21,732 bases of DNA from an uncultured Collinsella sp. (GCA_947003675.1 CAMQPJ010000001.1:1-21732); one strand, 5' to 3'. Shown: positions 1 to 7,636, numbered from the stretch's first letter. Notes: generated by a model from the letters alone, not told the origin. Made by a program: numbers and translations.

Positions 1-413
1 GCGGCGCGGTCGCGGGCGTCGGCGGCGGTTTGGCGCTGGCGGCGGTAGTCGATCATGCCTTGGATGATGGGCTTGCCAAAGCTCACGACATCATCGTTGT
101 ATATGGCGGTTCGGGCTGCGAGGAGGCAGTCGGTAAAGTCCATATGGGTCTTGCCAAAGAGTTTGACGGCAAGGGCGACAACGGTGGGCTCGTCGACCAT
201 GACGTCATCGAGCAGCCTTTTCATGGCCGCAGCAATCTCAACGCGGGGAACCTTATAGACGTCGCGCAGCGTGACCACGACGCGCGTGATGATTTCGGGG
301 TAGACACGAGCGGTGCGCGTGGCGATGACCTTGGCGGCGCGCGGTGACAGAACTTCGTCGTCGTCAAGCAAGTAACGTAGTATGACGGTCTCGTCGATGA
401 TGGTGCTACTCAT
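1..413 (-). CDS. PIN-domain toxin (VapC-like ribonuclease), partial
   Basis: The frame is open from ATG at 413 to the left edge (137 complete codons); the C-terminus lies outside the window. Conserved acidic positions of a PIN nuclease are visible: D7 in the N-terminal IIDET strand, E40 (YPEII), D92 and D95 (MDFTD) and D107/D108 before VVSFGK. PIN toxins are Mg-dependent ribonucleases, usually cutting tRNA or rRNA; the target here cannot be read from sequence. The start overlaps the end of the antitoxin gene by 8 bases (ATGAGTAG), which indicates translational coupling and a two-gene operon read leftward. A housekeeping PIN protein is possible, but the overlap with a RelB/DinJ-like gene makes a toxin the better call. 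Confidence 0.8.
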   Translation of the reverse strand, partial: MSSTIIDETVILRYLLDDDEVLSPRAAKVIATRTARVYPEIITRVVVTLRDVYKVPRVEIAAAMKRLLDDVMVDEPTVVALAVKLFGKTHMDFTDCLLAARTAIYNDDVVSFGKPIIQGMIDYRRQRQTAADARDRA

Positions 414-729
414 GGATATCTACTTCCTCGGGACCCAAAATCGAATCGTCGCTTTCTGTAGCAAGGTACTCAATCCAGGCATTGCGCTCCTCGGAGCGGC
501 GATTGGGGTCCCCATATGCTTTGAGCAATCCATAGGCGGCTGTGCCGTCCTTTGAGCGCACGGCGACCGGTTGAAAGGGAAGCTTGCGCATCAAAATGCT
601 CTGCGCGACAAAAAGGCGCACGGCCTCGGCGAGCGATGTGCCCATGGCGTCGTAGAGACGCTCGGCATGCTGCTTGTCTTCTTCGCGAATGCGCACCTGC
701 AGGATGGCTCGTTTTTGAGTCGATGACAT
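406..729 (-). CDS. RelB/DinJ-family antitoxin
   Basis: This 107-residue protein has an N-terminal ribbon-helix-helix-like segment at about residues 8-50. It runs from the strand AILQVRIREEDK through a helix to the turn GTSLAEAVRLFVAQ and the PFQP segment, the usual RelB/DinJ pattern for DNA binding and dimerisation. The C-terminal half (AYGLLKAYGDPN onward, ending in acidic residues) should be the toxin-wrapping part. ATG 729 is preferred over GTG 732 because the GGGAGG at 741-736 is then 6 bases away. The protein should neutralise the downstream PIN toxin and repress its own promoter; a perfect palindrome at 777-796 lies just upstream. The pairing of this antitoxin class with a PIN toxin, rather than a RelE/YafQ toxin, is noted under findings. 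Confidence 0.82.
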   Translation of the reverse strand: MSSTQKRAILQVRIREEDKQHAERLYDAMGTSLAEAVRLFVAQSILMRKLPFQPVAVRSKDGTAAYGLLKAYGDPNRRSEERNAWIEYLATESDDSILGPEEVDIHE

Positions 730-776
730 CACTGGCCTCCCTTAATAAGCGTGCAATTTGAATAGTCAAATACAGC

Positions 777-796
777 ATTGGCTAATAATAGCCAAT
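777..796. promoter_or_regulatory. perfect palindrome, likely antitoxin operator
   Basis: ATTGGCTA (777-784), four bases, TAGCCAAT (789-796) form a perfect 8+8 bp inverted repeat 48 bp upstream of the antitoxin start. A second short inverted repeat, TTTGA-N4-TCAAA (757-770), lies between it and the gene. Ribbon-helix-helix antitoxins generally bind such palindromes in their own promoters. That this is the operator is inference from position. Confidence 0.5.
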
Positions 797-954
797 CTTA
801 CAACCACTACTTTATTGCATTAGAGTAACTGAGTGTAAACGATATTACAAACGTACTACATCCTTCAAAAGCGAGCGTGAAATCTTTCTTGGGCGTACGC
901 ATGTAATACACTCAACTTTATAGCTACCCAAGAATAATTCCAACCTGCCAAAAC

Positions 955-980
955 CCCTGCAATACACCCGTATTGCAGGG
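955..980. promoter_or_regulatory. 11+11 bp palindrome upstream of FHL cluster (candidate operator)
   Basis: CCCTGCAATAC (955-965), spacer ACCC, GTATTGCAGGG (970-980) is a perfect inverted repeat. CCCTGCAA recurs at 999-1006, again followed by GTAT (1011-1014), 44 bp or about four helical turns downstream. No T-tract follows and no + strand gene lies upstream, so it is not a terminator of anything visible. A binding site for a dimeric regulator of the formate hydrogenlyase genes is the simplest reading; the regulator is not encoded in the window. Confidence 0.5.
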
Positions 981-1043
981 CCTATGCTCACGTTTGCCCC
1001 CTGCAACTGCGTATATTCAACCTGTATACCGTTGGAGAAATTC

Positions 1044-1133
1044 TATCGAGTGCCTGTTTCGCCGCTTGCGCTCGATACGCCGATGCCGGACCACGGGCGG
1101 TCCGGGGCAACGTCGACAGGGTCTCTCCGGCAT
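1044..1133 (+). promoter_or_regulatory. structured 5' leader of hydN-fdhF mRNA
   Basis: Two perfect helices can be drawn in succession: TATCGAG (1044-1050) with CTCGATA (1071-1077), and ATGCCGGA (1083-1090) with TCCGGCAT (1126-1133). An alternative helix, CCGGACC (1086-1092) with GGTCCGG (1099-1105), competes with the second. The last strand ends 7 bases before the hydN Shine-Dalgarno. Mutually exclusive helices close to a start codon suggest a switchable leader. I could not match it to a named riboswitch; a molybdenum-cofactor-type element is only a hypothesis prompted by the downstream molybdoenzyme. Confidence 0.4.
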
Positions 1134-1157
1134 GGGATTCAGGAGGGAGTGAACAAC

Positions 1158-1676
1158 ATGGGCAATAAACGAGTCGTAGCCGATTCTTCGCGCTGCATTG
1201 GGTGCCAAACCTGTATGGCGGCGTGCATCGAGGCACACGATATTCCCGGCAACATCGCCGCACCTCGCTTGCGCGTAACGCGTACGTACGAGATCTCCGC
1301 ACCGGTGGCGTGCCACCACTGCGAGGACGCTCCATGCGCCAAGGCCTGTCCTACGGGCGCCTTGTTCTTTGATCCAAAGAACCATCGCATCGGCGTCAAC
1401 GAGGACAACTGCATCGGCTGCAAGAGCTGCGTCATGGCATGCCCCTTTGGCGCCGTGAGCGTGGCGACCACGCAGGTCCCCGTCTTGATGGGCGACGTGC
1501 GCGTGGGTTCGCAGACTAAGAGCTTCGTGCTCAAGTGCGACCTGTGCGTGGACCGTCCCGGCGGTCCGGCGTGTGCCGAGGCGTGCCCGACCAAGGGCCT
1601 CACCCTGGTAGACGAGGAACGCCTGGCGGAGCTGACTGCCGAGCGTGCTTGCGCCACCATCGAAAACGAGGCGTAA
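1158..1676 (+). CDS. hydN: 4Fe-4S electron-transfer protein, HydN-like
   Basis: This 172-residue polyferredoxin has sixteen cysteines arranged for four 4Fe-4S clusters: CIGCQTCMAAC (from C13), CHHCEDAPCAKAC, CIGCKSCVMAC and CDLC...CAEAC. The order and length match E. coli HydN (about 175 residues) and the HycB/HyfA family. ATG 1158 is chosen because AGGAGGGAG (1141-1149) sits at correct spacing and homology begins here; the longer in-frame version from 984 has no such support. It lies 76 bp upstream of fdhF, so it probably carries electrons from the formate dehydrogenase, either to the hydrogenase arm or to another acceptor. It is cytoplasmic, with no signal peptide. A second related protein (HyfA) follows fdhF, so the two may have separate partners. 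Confidence 0.85.
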   Translation: MGNKRVVADSSRCIGCQTCMAACIEAHDIPGNIAAPRLRVTRTYEISAPVACHHCEDAPCAKACPTGALFFDPKNHRIGVNEDNCIGCKSCVMACPFGAVSVATTQVPVLMGDVRVGSQTKSFVLKCDLCVDRPGGPACAEACPTKGLTLVDEERLAELTAERACATIENEA

Positions 1677-1752
1677 GCGGACGGCCAAACAGGCCCAATG
1701 ATTGTCAAATAAGTACCGAGCATTCGGTAGCAGAGAAAGGAAGGAGGGTGTC

Positions 1753-3975
1753 ATGGAGAAGCATAAAGTGATTTGCCCGTACTGCGGCGCCGGTTGCCAG
1801 TTTAACCTCTTGGTCCAAAACGGCCAGGTCGTGGGTACCGAACCGCTCAACGGCATCACCAACCAGAGCGAGCTGTGCCTTAAGGGCATGAGCGGCTACG
1901 ACTTCATCAACGACACCAAGATCTTGACTCCTCGCGTACTGCACCCGATGATCCGCCGCACTAAGGGCGCGGATCTTGAGCGCGTAAGCTGGGACGAGGC
2001 ACTGGATTTCACCGCATCTAAGATGCAGGCCATAATTGACGAATATGGTCCTAACGCTGTCATGACCACCGGCTCTTCGCGAGGCGGCGGCAATGAGGCG
2101 AACTACGTCATGCAGAAGTTTACGCGTGCGTGCATCGGCACCCACAGCGTGGACAACTGCGCCCGTACTTGACACGGCCCTACTGTCCTCGGTCTGATGG
2201 ACACGGTTGGTTCAGGTTGCATGTCATGCTCCATCCCCGGTATGGAGGATGCGGGCTGCATTTTCCTCTTCGGCTATAACCCTGCCGATTCGCACCCCAT
2301 CGTCGCAAGGCGTATCGTGCGAGCCAAAGAAAAGGGTTGCAAGATCATCGTCGCCGACCCGCGCCATATCGAAACCGCGCGTATCGCCGATCTCTACCTT
2401 CCGATCAAGAACGGTTGCAATGTTGCGTTCCTCAACGCCTTTGCCAACTGTCTGGTCAACGATGGCCTCTACGACAAGGAATTCGTCGCCGAGCACACGA
2501 ACGGCTTTGACGAGTGGTGGGAGACCATCAAGAACTACACTCCCGAATCCGTACAGGACATCACGGGTGTCGAGCCCGCGCTGATCCACCAAGCTGCCGA
2601 GATGTACGCCACGGCGAAGCCCTCTGCCATCATTGGCTGGGGCATGGGCGTATGCCAGCAGAAGCAGAACCTGAAGACGGTGCACACCATCGCCTCCATC
2701 GCCTGCGTTGCCGGCCAGATCGGCAAACCCAATTCCGGCCTCGCGCCCGTGCGTGGTCAGAACAACGTCCAGGGCTCCTGCGATATGGGCACGCTGCCTA
2801 ACCTGTACCCTGGCTACCAGAAGGTCACCGACCCGGCAGTGCGTGCCAAGTTTGCCAAGGCTTGGGGCGTGCCCGAGGAAAAGCTCCCGCTCGAGGAGGG
2901 CTACAAGCTCACCGACCTGGGTCACCTGGTCGACGAGGGCAAGGTGCACTGCTTCTACAACTACGGCGAGGACCCGGTGCAGACCGAGCCCGATTCGGCC
3001 GGTATGCGCAAGACGCTCTCCGAGCTGGATCTGTTCATTTGCCAGGACATCTTTATGACGCAGACGACCATGCTCGCCGACGTCATCCTGCCTGCCACCT
3101 CTTGGGGCGAGCACGAGGGTGTCTTTACCGCATCCGACCGTAGCTTCCAGCACTTTGACGCGGCCGTTCCGCCCAAGGGCGAGTGCCGCCACGACTGGGA
3201 GATCTTCGCGGACCTGTCCACGCGTATGGGCTACCCCATGCACTACGACAACACCGAGCAGATCTGGAACGAGTGCATTAGCCTGTGCCCCAACTTTGTG
3301 GGCGCAACCTACGAGAAGATGGCTCCCGAGGGCGGCTACGCCCAGTGGCCGGTCAAGAGCACCGATGTAAACGACCACGGTACGCCCGACATGTTCGCTG
3401 GTGGCAAGTTCACCACCAAGGACGGCCGCGCCAACCTGATGGCGCACGACTGGGAGGCGCCCTCCGAGCTTCCCGACGATGAGTACCCGCTCATCCTGTG
3501 CACCGTCCGTGAGGTCGGCCACTACAGTTGCCGCTCGATGACCGGCAACTGCAAGACGCTGGCGCTGCTCGCCGACGAGCCCGGCTTTGTCCGCATGAAT
3601 CCCGCGGACGCCCAGGCGCGCGGCATCAAGAACGGCGACATCGTCTCGATTCACAGCCGCCGCGGCCAGGTATACAGCCGCGCCGACGTGAGCGACCGTA
3701 TCAACAAGGGCACGGTCTATATGACCTACCAGTGGTGGATTGGCAAGTGCAACGAGCTGACCATTCACAAGGTCGACCCGGTCTCGCATACGCCCGAGGA
3801 CAAGTTCTCCGCCTGCCAGGTCGATCCAATCGCCGACCAGGTCTGGGCCGAGGGCGAGGTGGAGCGTCAGTACACCGAGCTCAAGCAGGCTCTGGTGGAC
3901 GCCGCCGCTCCCCAGGACGTTGAGCCCGGCGCCGCCAAGTTCGACGACGAGACACACGTGAACCAAATCGTGTAG
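1753..3975 (+). CDS. fdhF: formate dehydrogenase H, selenocysteine-containing
   Basis: This is a 740-residue molybdopterin formate dehydrogenase, read through an in-frame TGA at 2170-2172 that encodes selenocysteine 140. Naive ORF calling splits it into 1702-2172 and 2197-3975. The 4Fe-4S ligands C8, C11, C15 and C42 with K44 in CLKG, the catalytic pair U140-H141 (CARTUHGPTV) and the GEDPVQTE, TSWGEHEGVF and YMTYQWW segments are those of E. coli FdhF (715 residues, Sec140). It oxidises formate to CO2 in the cytoplasm, with bis-MGD molybdenum as cofactor. ATG 1753 follows the strong GGAAGGAGGG at 1738-1747. The extra C-terminal residues, about 25, are acidic and uncharacterised. It lacks a Tat signal and NAD-binding partners, which fits an FHL subunit. 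A terminator-like hairpin follows. Confidence 0.96.
2170..2203 (+). other. selenocysteine UGA codon and SECIS hairpin
   Basis: The UGA is 2170-2172. Downstream, TGTCC-TC (2184-2190) pairs with GA-T-GGACA (2196-2203), leaving one bulged U and a loop GGTCT (2191-2195). The E. coli fdhF SECIS has the same GGUCU apical motif, and in both genes the loop starts 18 bases after the UGA. In E. coli the bulged U is on the 5' side of the stem; here it falls on the 3' side. The protein sequence continues in frame as formate dehydrogenase on both sides, and selA and selB lie in the same window. Confidence 0.93.
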
Positions 3976-3996
3976 TCCCGTTCTCGTTGGCTTTTT

Positions 3997-4039
3997 GGGC
4001 CGGGCGTCCCGTACGTTCGGGAGCCCGGCCCGTTATTTT
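3997..4039 (+). terminator. strong hairpin with U-rich tail between fdhF and hyfA
   Basis: GGGCCGGGC (3997-4005) pairs with GCCCGGCCC (4023-4031). After a bulged G, T4007 pairs with A4022 and CCCG (4008-4011) with CGGG (4018-4021), giving 14 pairs and a six-base loop. TTATTTT follows at 4033-4039. The shape is that of an intrinsic terminator, yet it sits inside an apparent operon, and the hyfA ribosome binding site begins two bases after the tail. It may be a partial terminator or an mRNA-stabilising 3' hairpin. Confidence 0.72.
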
Positions 4040-4053
4040 GAAAGGAAGTGGGG

Positions 4054-4671
4054 ATGAACCGCTTCATCGACATCAACCCGGAGAGGTGCATCGGCTGCGG
4101 AACATGCCAGTCCGCCTGTGCCGACGCCCACCGGATGCAGGGTCTTCAGGATACGCCGCGTCTGGCGCTCGTGAAGACCGGCGGCATTTCGGCCGCCCTT
4201 GCCTGCCACCATTGCGAGGGTGCCCCCTGCGCCGAGGTTTGCCCGGTGAATGCCATCGAGCACGATGGCGATCGCATCCATGTCAAGGAGCAGGAGTGCA
4301 TCGGGTGCAGGCTGTGCGCCATCGCGTGCCCCTTCGGAGCCATCCATCCCGATGGCACGTCTATCGCCGGTGTCGCAGGCATGTGCGACCCGACGCCTTC
4401 GTATCCTAAGTCCCTGAGCAGCCTGCTTACGTGGGCTCCCGGCCAGTACACCTGCGCTGTCAAGTGCGACCTGTGCGCCTTCGATCCGGACGGCCCGCAT
4501 TGTGTGGCGGCGTGCCCCACCAAGGCGCTGACCGTTATGGGCGGCGCGGCCGATCGCGAACTCGACGAGGCCAAGCGCCTGCGCTCGATTGAAAACGGTC
4601 CGGTCGTCGACGTTACCGCTGTGGCCCAGGGCCTGTCCGAGAAAGCAGAAGGGAGCGTAAACAATGGATAG
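4054..4671 (+). CDS. hyfA: hydrogenase-4 / FHL 4Fe-4S subunit HyfA (HycB family)
   Basis: This 205-residue polyferredoxin has four cysteine groups: CIGCGTCQSAC from C12, CHHCEGAPCAEVC, CIGCRLCAIAC and CDLC...CVAAC. Its length equals that of E. coli HyfA as I recall it. In FHL it is the wire between FdhF and the HyfH/HyfI/HyfG arm. ATG 4054 is chosen over GTG 4048 because AAAGGAAG (4041-4048) spaces correctly to it and overlaps the GTG. The 3' end overlaps hyfB by 8 bases, so the two are translationally coupled. The residues between the third and fourth groups, including the segment around YPKSLSS, are an insertion relative to HydN and typical of HycB/HyfA. Confidence 0.88.
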   Translation: MNRFIDINPERCIGCGTCQSACADAHRMQGLQDTPRLALVKTGGISAALACHHCEGAPCAEVCPVNAIEHDGDRIHVKEQECIGCRLCAIACPFGAIHPDGTSIAGVAGMCDPTPSYPKSLSSLLTWAPGQYTCAVKCDLCAFDPDGPHCVAACPTKALTVMGGAADRELDEAKRLRSIENGPVVDVTAVAQGLSEKAEGSVNNG

Positions 4672-6682
4672 CATGACGCTGTTTATCGCATCGCTTGCCG
4701 TCTCGTGCATCGGTGCGCTCGCTTCGGTTCTGCTGATCAAGGCCGATAACGCCGCCAAGACCGCCGGCTGCCTTATCGGCGCCGCCGCCGCGGTGCTTTC
4801 GTTTGTGGCCGGTATCCAGGCCGTGCTGGGCGATGTCACGTCGGTCGACACCATCGTGTTCTTCCCGTTTGCCCATTTCCAGCTGCTGCTCAATCAGCTG
4901 TCCGGCCTGTTCGTGGCGCTCATCTCGGTGCTCGCGTTTGCCGGTTCGATCTACGGTCTCAACTACTTTGATGAGTACCCGGGCAAAAAGGGCCGCGCCG
5001 GCTTCTTCTTTAACACCTTCGTGGCGTCCATGATGCTCGTCATCACCGCCGACAACGTGTTTTGGTTCCTGGTCGCCTTTGAGCTCATGTCGCTGACCTC
5101 GTACTTCCTGGTCGTGATCGAGGAGAATGAGAACTCCATCCATGGCGGTTGGCTTTACTTTGTGATCGCGCACGTGGGCTTTGTGCTCATCATGGCGAGC
5201 TTCCTCACCATGACCAACTTCGCCGGTGGCTCGTTTGCCTTTGCGGATTTCCGCGCCACGCAGTTTAGCCCCGCGGTCGCATCCGTGTGCTTCGTGCTTG
5301 CCTTCTTTGGCTTTGGCGCCAAGGCCGGTATCATTCCGCTGCACGGCTGGCTGCCCAAGGCACATCCCGAGGCGCCGTCCAACGTGTCGGCCCTCATGTC
5401 CGGCGGCATGATCAAGATCGGTATCTTCGGCATCCTCAAGGTTGGTCTCGACCTGCTCTCCGCCTCGGGCGTTCAGGTCTGGTGGGGCCTTATGGTCATG
5501 GTCTTCGGTGCGATCTCGTCGGTTCTCGGCGTGGCTTTCGCCCTGCAGGAGCATGACATCAAGCGCCTGCTGGCCTATCACTCCGTCGAGAACATCGGCA
5601 TCATTCTGCTCGGCGTCGGCGCCTCCATGGCCGCCATGGCGCTCAACTCGGTCGGCATCGCCGTCCTGGCCCTGATGGCCGCCCTCTACCACACGTTTAA
5701 CCACGCGATGTTTAAGGGCGAGCTGTTCTTGGGCGCCGGCGCGCTGCTGTACTCCACGGGTACGCGCAATATGGAGAAGATGGGCGGCCTGTTCCGTCGT
5801 ATGCCGGCAACGGCCATCTGCTTCCTTGTTGGCGCGCTGGCCATCTCGGCCATCCCGCCCTTCAACGGCTTTGTGTCCGAGTGGTTTACCTACCAGTCGC
5901 TCTTTAACGCCGCCATGCAGGGCGACAAGGCCGTCATGATCGTGGCCGTGTTCGCTGCCGTCGCGCTTGCCATTACCGGCGCGCTGGCCGTCACGTGCTT
6001 CGTCAAGGCCTATGGCGTCTCCTTTGCCTCCGCGCCCCGCTCCGAGGCCGCGGCCAATGCTAAGGAGGTTCCCGCCCCCATGGTGTTTGCGCAGGGCCTG
6101 CTCGCGGCCATCTGCGTCGTGCTGGGCATTGGCGCTCCCGTGATCGCGCCCGTGCTGGTCGATGTCGCCGCGTCCGTGCTGCATCCGTACGGTGGCGTGT
6201 TTGCCGCCGAGGGCATGGAGCTCATGAACCAGTACTCCGGCGCTGCCACCTCCACGCCCGCGATCGCTATTGCGCTCGTGGTGCTCGTCGGCCTTGCCTG
6301 CGGCTATTGCAAGCTCAAGACCGTCGGCAAGGTGCAGAAGTCCCAGCCGTGGGCATGCGGCTATGCTCCCAACGAGCATATGCCCGTCGTGGCCACGACC
6401 TTTGCCTCCGAGGTGTCCTGGTTTATGCAGCCGCTCTACACGCTGCGTGACCGCTGCACGGCCGTCTGCTGGTCCATCGCGCACTTCTTCCAGAAGCTCA
6501 CCGGTGTGGCCGAGGCTGTGGAGCCCGTACCCGACAAGGTTCTCGTCGATGCCCCGCATAAGGGTGTCGAGAAGCTCGCCGACCTCGCGACTAAGCTCGA
6601 GGGCGGCAACTACAGCATCTATATCTGCTACATCGTCGCGGCACTCGTGGTGTTCCTCGTGCTCGCCGTGCAAATGGGTTAA
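4664..6682 (+). CDS. hyfB: hydrogenase-4 membrane subunit HyfB (antiporter-like)
   Basis: This 672-residue, highly hydrophobic protein is of the NuoL/Mrp antiporter family, with a length matching E. coli HyfB. The proton-channel residues of this family are present: E140 in FELMSLTSYF and K220 in GAKAGIIPLHGWLPKAHPEA, followed by SALMSGGMIKIG. The C-terminal part contains WACGYAPN...TTFASEV, the HyfB/HycC signature, a large loop near residues 600-645, and a final transmembrane helix. It should anchor the complex in the cytoplasmic membrane and form one possible ion-translocating unit. ATG 4664 follows GAAGGGAG (4648-4655); a second ATG at 4673 is possible but less well placed. It is translationally coupled to hyfA and 12 bp from hyfC. 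Confidence 0.93.
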   Translation: MDSMTLFIASLAVSCIGALASVLLIKADNAAKTAGCLIGAAAAVLSFVAGIQAVLGDVTSVDTIVFFPFAHFQLLLNQLSGLFVALISVLAFAGSIYGLNYFDEYPGKKGRAGFFFNTFVASMMLVITADNVFWFLVAFELMSLTSYFLVVIEENENSIHGGWLYFVIAHVGFVLIMASFLTMTNFAGGSFAFADFRATQFSPAVASVCFVLAFFGFGAKAGIIPLHGWLPKAHPEAPSNVSALMSGGMIKIGIFGILKVGLDLLSASGVQVWWGLMVMVFGAISSVLGVAFALQEHDIKRLLAYHSVENIGIILLGVGASMAAMALNSVGIAVLALMAALYHTFNHAMFKGELFLGAGALLYSTGTRNMEKMGGLFRRMPATAICFLVGALAISAIPPFNGFVSEWFTYQSLFNAAMQGDKAVMIVAVFAAVALAITGALAVTCFVKAYGVSFASAPRSEAAANAKEVPAPMVFAQGLLAAICVVLGIGAPVIAPVLVDVAASVLHPYGGVFAAEGMELMNQYSGAATSTPAIAIALVVLVGLACGYCKLKTVGKVQKSQPWACGYAPNEHMPVVATTFASEVSWFMQPLYTLRDRCTAVCWSIAHFFQKLTGVAEAVEPVPDKVLVDAPHKGVEKLADLATKLEGGNYSIYICYIVAALVVFLVLAVQMG

Positions 6683-6694
6683 GGAGGGGAGAGC

Positions 6695-7621
6695 ATGAAC
6701 AACATCGTACTTGCCGTTCTGCAGGGCGTGGTCGTTATGGCCGTCGCGCCGTTCTTCTCCGGTCTCGGTCGCGTGATCCGCGCCAAGATGCACAACCGTC
6801 GCGGCCCCAGCATCATGCAGGACTACCGCGACCTGGCCAAGCTCTTTGCGCGCCCCGAGTCCCAGTGCGAGGACGCGAGCTTTGCGCTGCGCATTATGCC
6901 GCCGCTGTTCCTCGCCGTCGCCTTTATGCTCGCGATGGGCCTGCCGCTCTTTACGGCACAAAGCCCCATCCCGGTCTTTGGTGACGCCATCACCATCATG
7001 TACAGCCTGGCGCTCGCCCGCTTCTTCTTCGCCCTCTGCGGTGTGGATTCGTCCAACGCCTACGCCGGTATCGGCGGCGTTCGCGAGCTGCTCATGAGCG
7101 TGCTCATCGAGCCGTCCATGCTGCTGGCACTGTTTGCCGCCGCCCTGGTGTGCGGCTCCACCGACATCGCCACCATGGGTCAGCACATCATGACGGGCGC
7201 CATCGACGCACCGGTCGCCGTGATCCTCGCCGGCATCGCCTTTGCGATTGCCTGCTACATGGAACTCGGCAAGCTGCCGTTTGACCAGGCCGAGGCCGAG
7301 CAAGAGCTTCAGGAAGGTCCGCTCGCCGAGCTTTCCGGCCCGTCGCTTGCGATGGCCAAGCTCGCCATGTCCATGAAACAGGTTCTGGTCGTCGCTTGGT
7401 TCTGTGCGATCTTCGTCCCCTGGGGCGAGCCCGCGACCGTGGGTGCCGCCGCTGTTCTGGGCGCAGTCATCTTCCTGGTGAAGTGCCTGATCGACTTTGT
7501 CGTATGCGGCGTGATCGAGAACTCCTGCTCGCGTTCGCGCTTTAAGGTGCTTGGCAATCAGACCTGGGCCGTTGTGGGCATCGCCGTTCTGGCGTTTGTC
7601 TTCGTGGTCGTCGGCGTGTAG
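6695..7621 (+). CDS. hyfC: hydrogenase-4 membrane subunit HyfC (NuoH-like)
   Basis: This 308-residue membrane protein is of the NuoH/HycD family. Diagnostic segments are GPSIMQDYRDLAKLF near the N-terminus, the ARFFFALCGVDSSNAYAG loop, and KLPFDQAEAEQELQEGPL, whose acidic residues line the cytoplasmic funnel where NuoH meets the peripheral arm. It connects the HyfI/HyfG/HyfH module to the antiporter-like subunits. About eight transmembrane segments can be recognised. The start at 6695 is preceded by AAGGAGGGGAG, an unusually strong ribosome binding site. Spacing to hyfD is 15 bp. Confidence 0.93.
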   Translation: MNNIVLAVLQGVVVMAVAPFFSGLGRVIRAKMHNRRGPSIMQDYRDLAKLFARPESQCEDASFALRIMPPLFLAVAFMLAMGLPLFTAQSPIPVFGDAITIMYSLALARFFFALCGVDSSNAYAGIGGVRELLMSVLIEPSMLLALFAAALVCGSTDIATMGQHIMTGAIDAPVAVILAGIAFAIACYMELGKLPFDQAEAEQELQEGPLAELSGPSLAMAKLAMSMKQVLVVAWFCAIFVPWGEPATVGAAAVLGAVIFLVKCLIDFVVCGVIENSCSRSRFKVLGNQTWAVVGIAVLAFVFVVVGV

Positions 7622-7636
7622 GAGAAGGGAGAAACA

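Larger units (their letters stand above)
730..1157. promoter_or_regulatory. divergent intergenic regulatory region
   Basis: This 428-bp non-coding stretch separates the leftward toxin-antitoxin pair from the rightward FHL cluster. Its first half is clearly more AT-rich than the flanking genes. It contains the antitoxin palindromes (757-796), an 11+11 bp palindrome (955-980) with a partial second copy (999-1014), and a structured leader (1044-1133). The ribosome binding site of hydN is AGGAGGGAG at 1141-1149. I saw no convincing sigma-70 -35/-10 pair and no sigma-54 element (TGGCAC-N5-TTGC type), so the transcription start is not assigned. A frame open from 984 into hydN is not counted as coding. 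Confidence 0.6.

Noticed and set aside
984..1157. In-frame upstream extension of the hydN-like gene
   Set aside because: No homology in the added 58 residues; the ribosome binding site and the family N-terminus place the start at 1158, and the extension overlaps the palindromic and structured regulatory DNA.
1714..1729. Small hairpin TACCGA-GCAT-TCGGTA between hydN and fdhF
   Set aside because: Only 6 bp with no T-run; too weak to call a terminator, though it could be a processing site.
2170..2172. TGA as a nonsense mutation making fdhF a pseudogene
   Set aside because: It falls exactly at the catalytic Sec140 position, is followed by a SECIS hairpin, the frame stays intact afterwards, and selA and selB are nearby.
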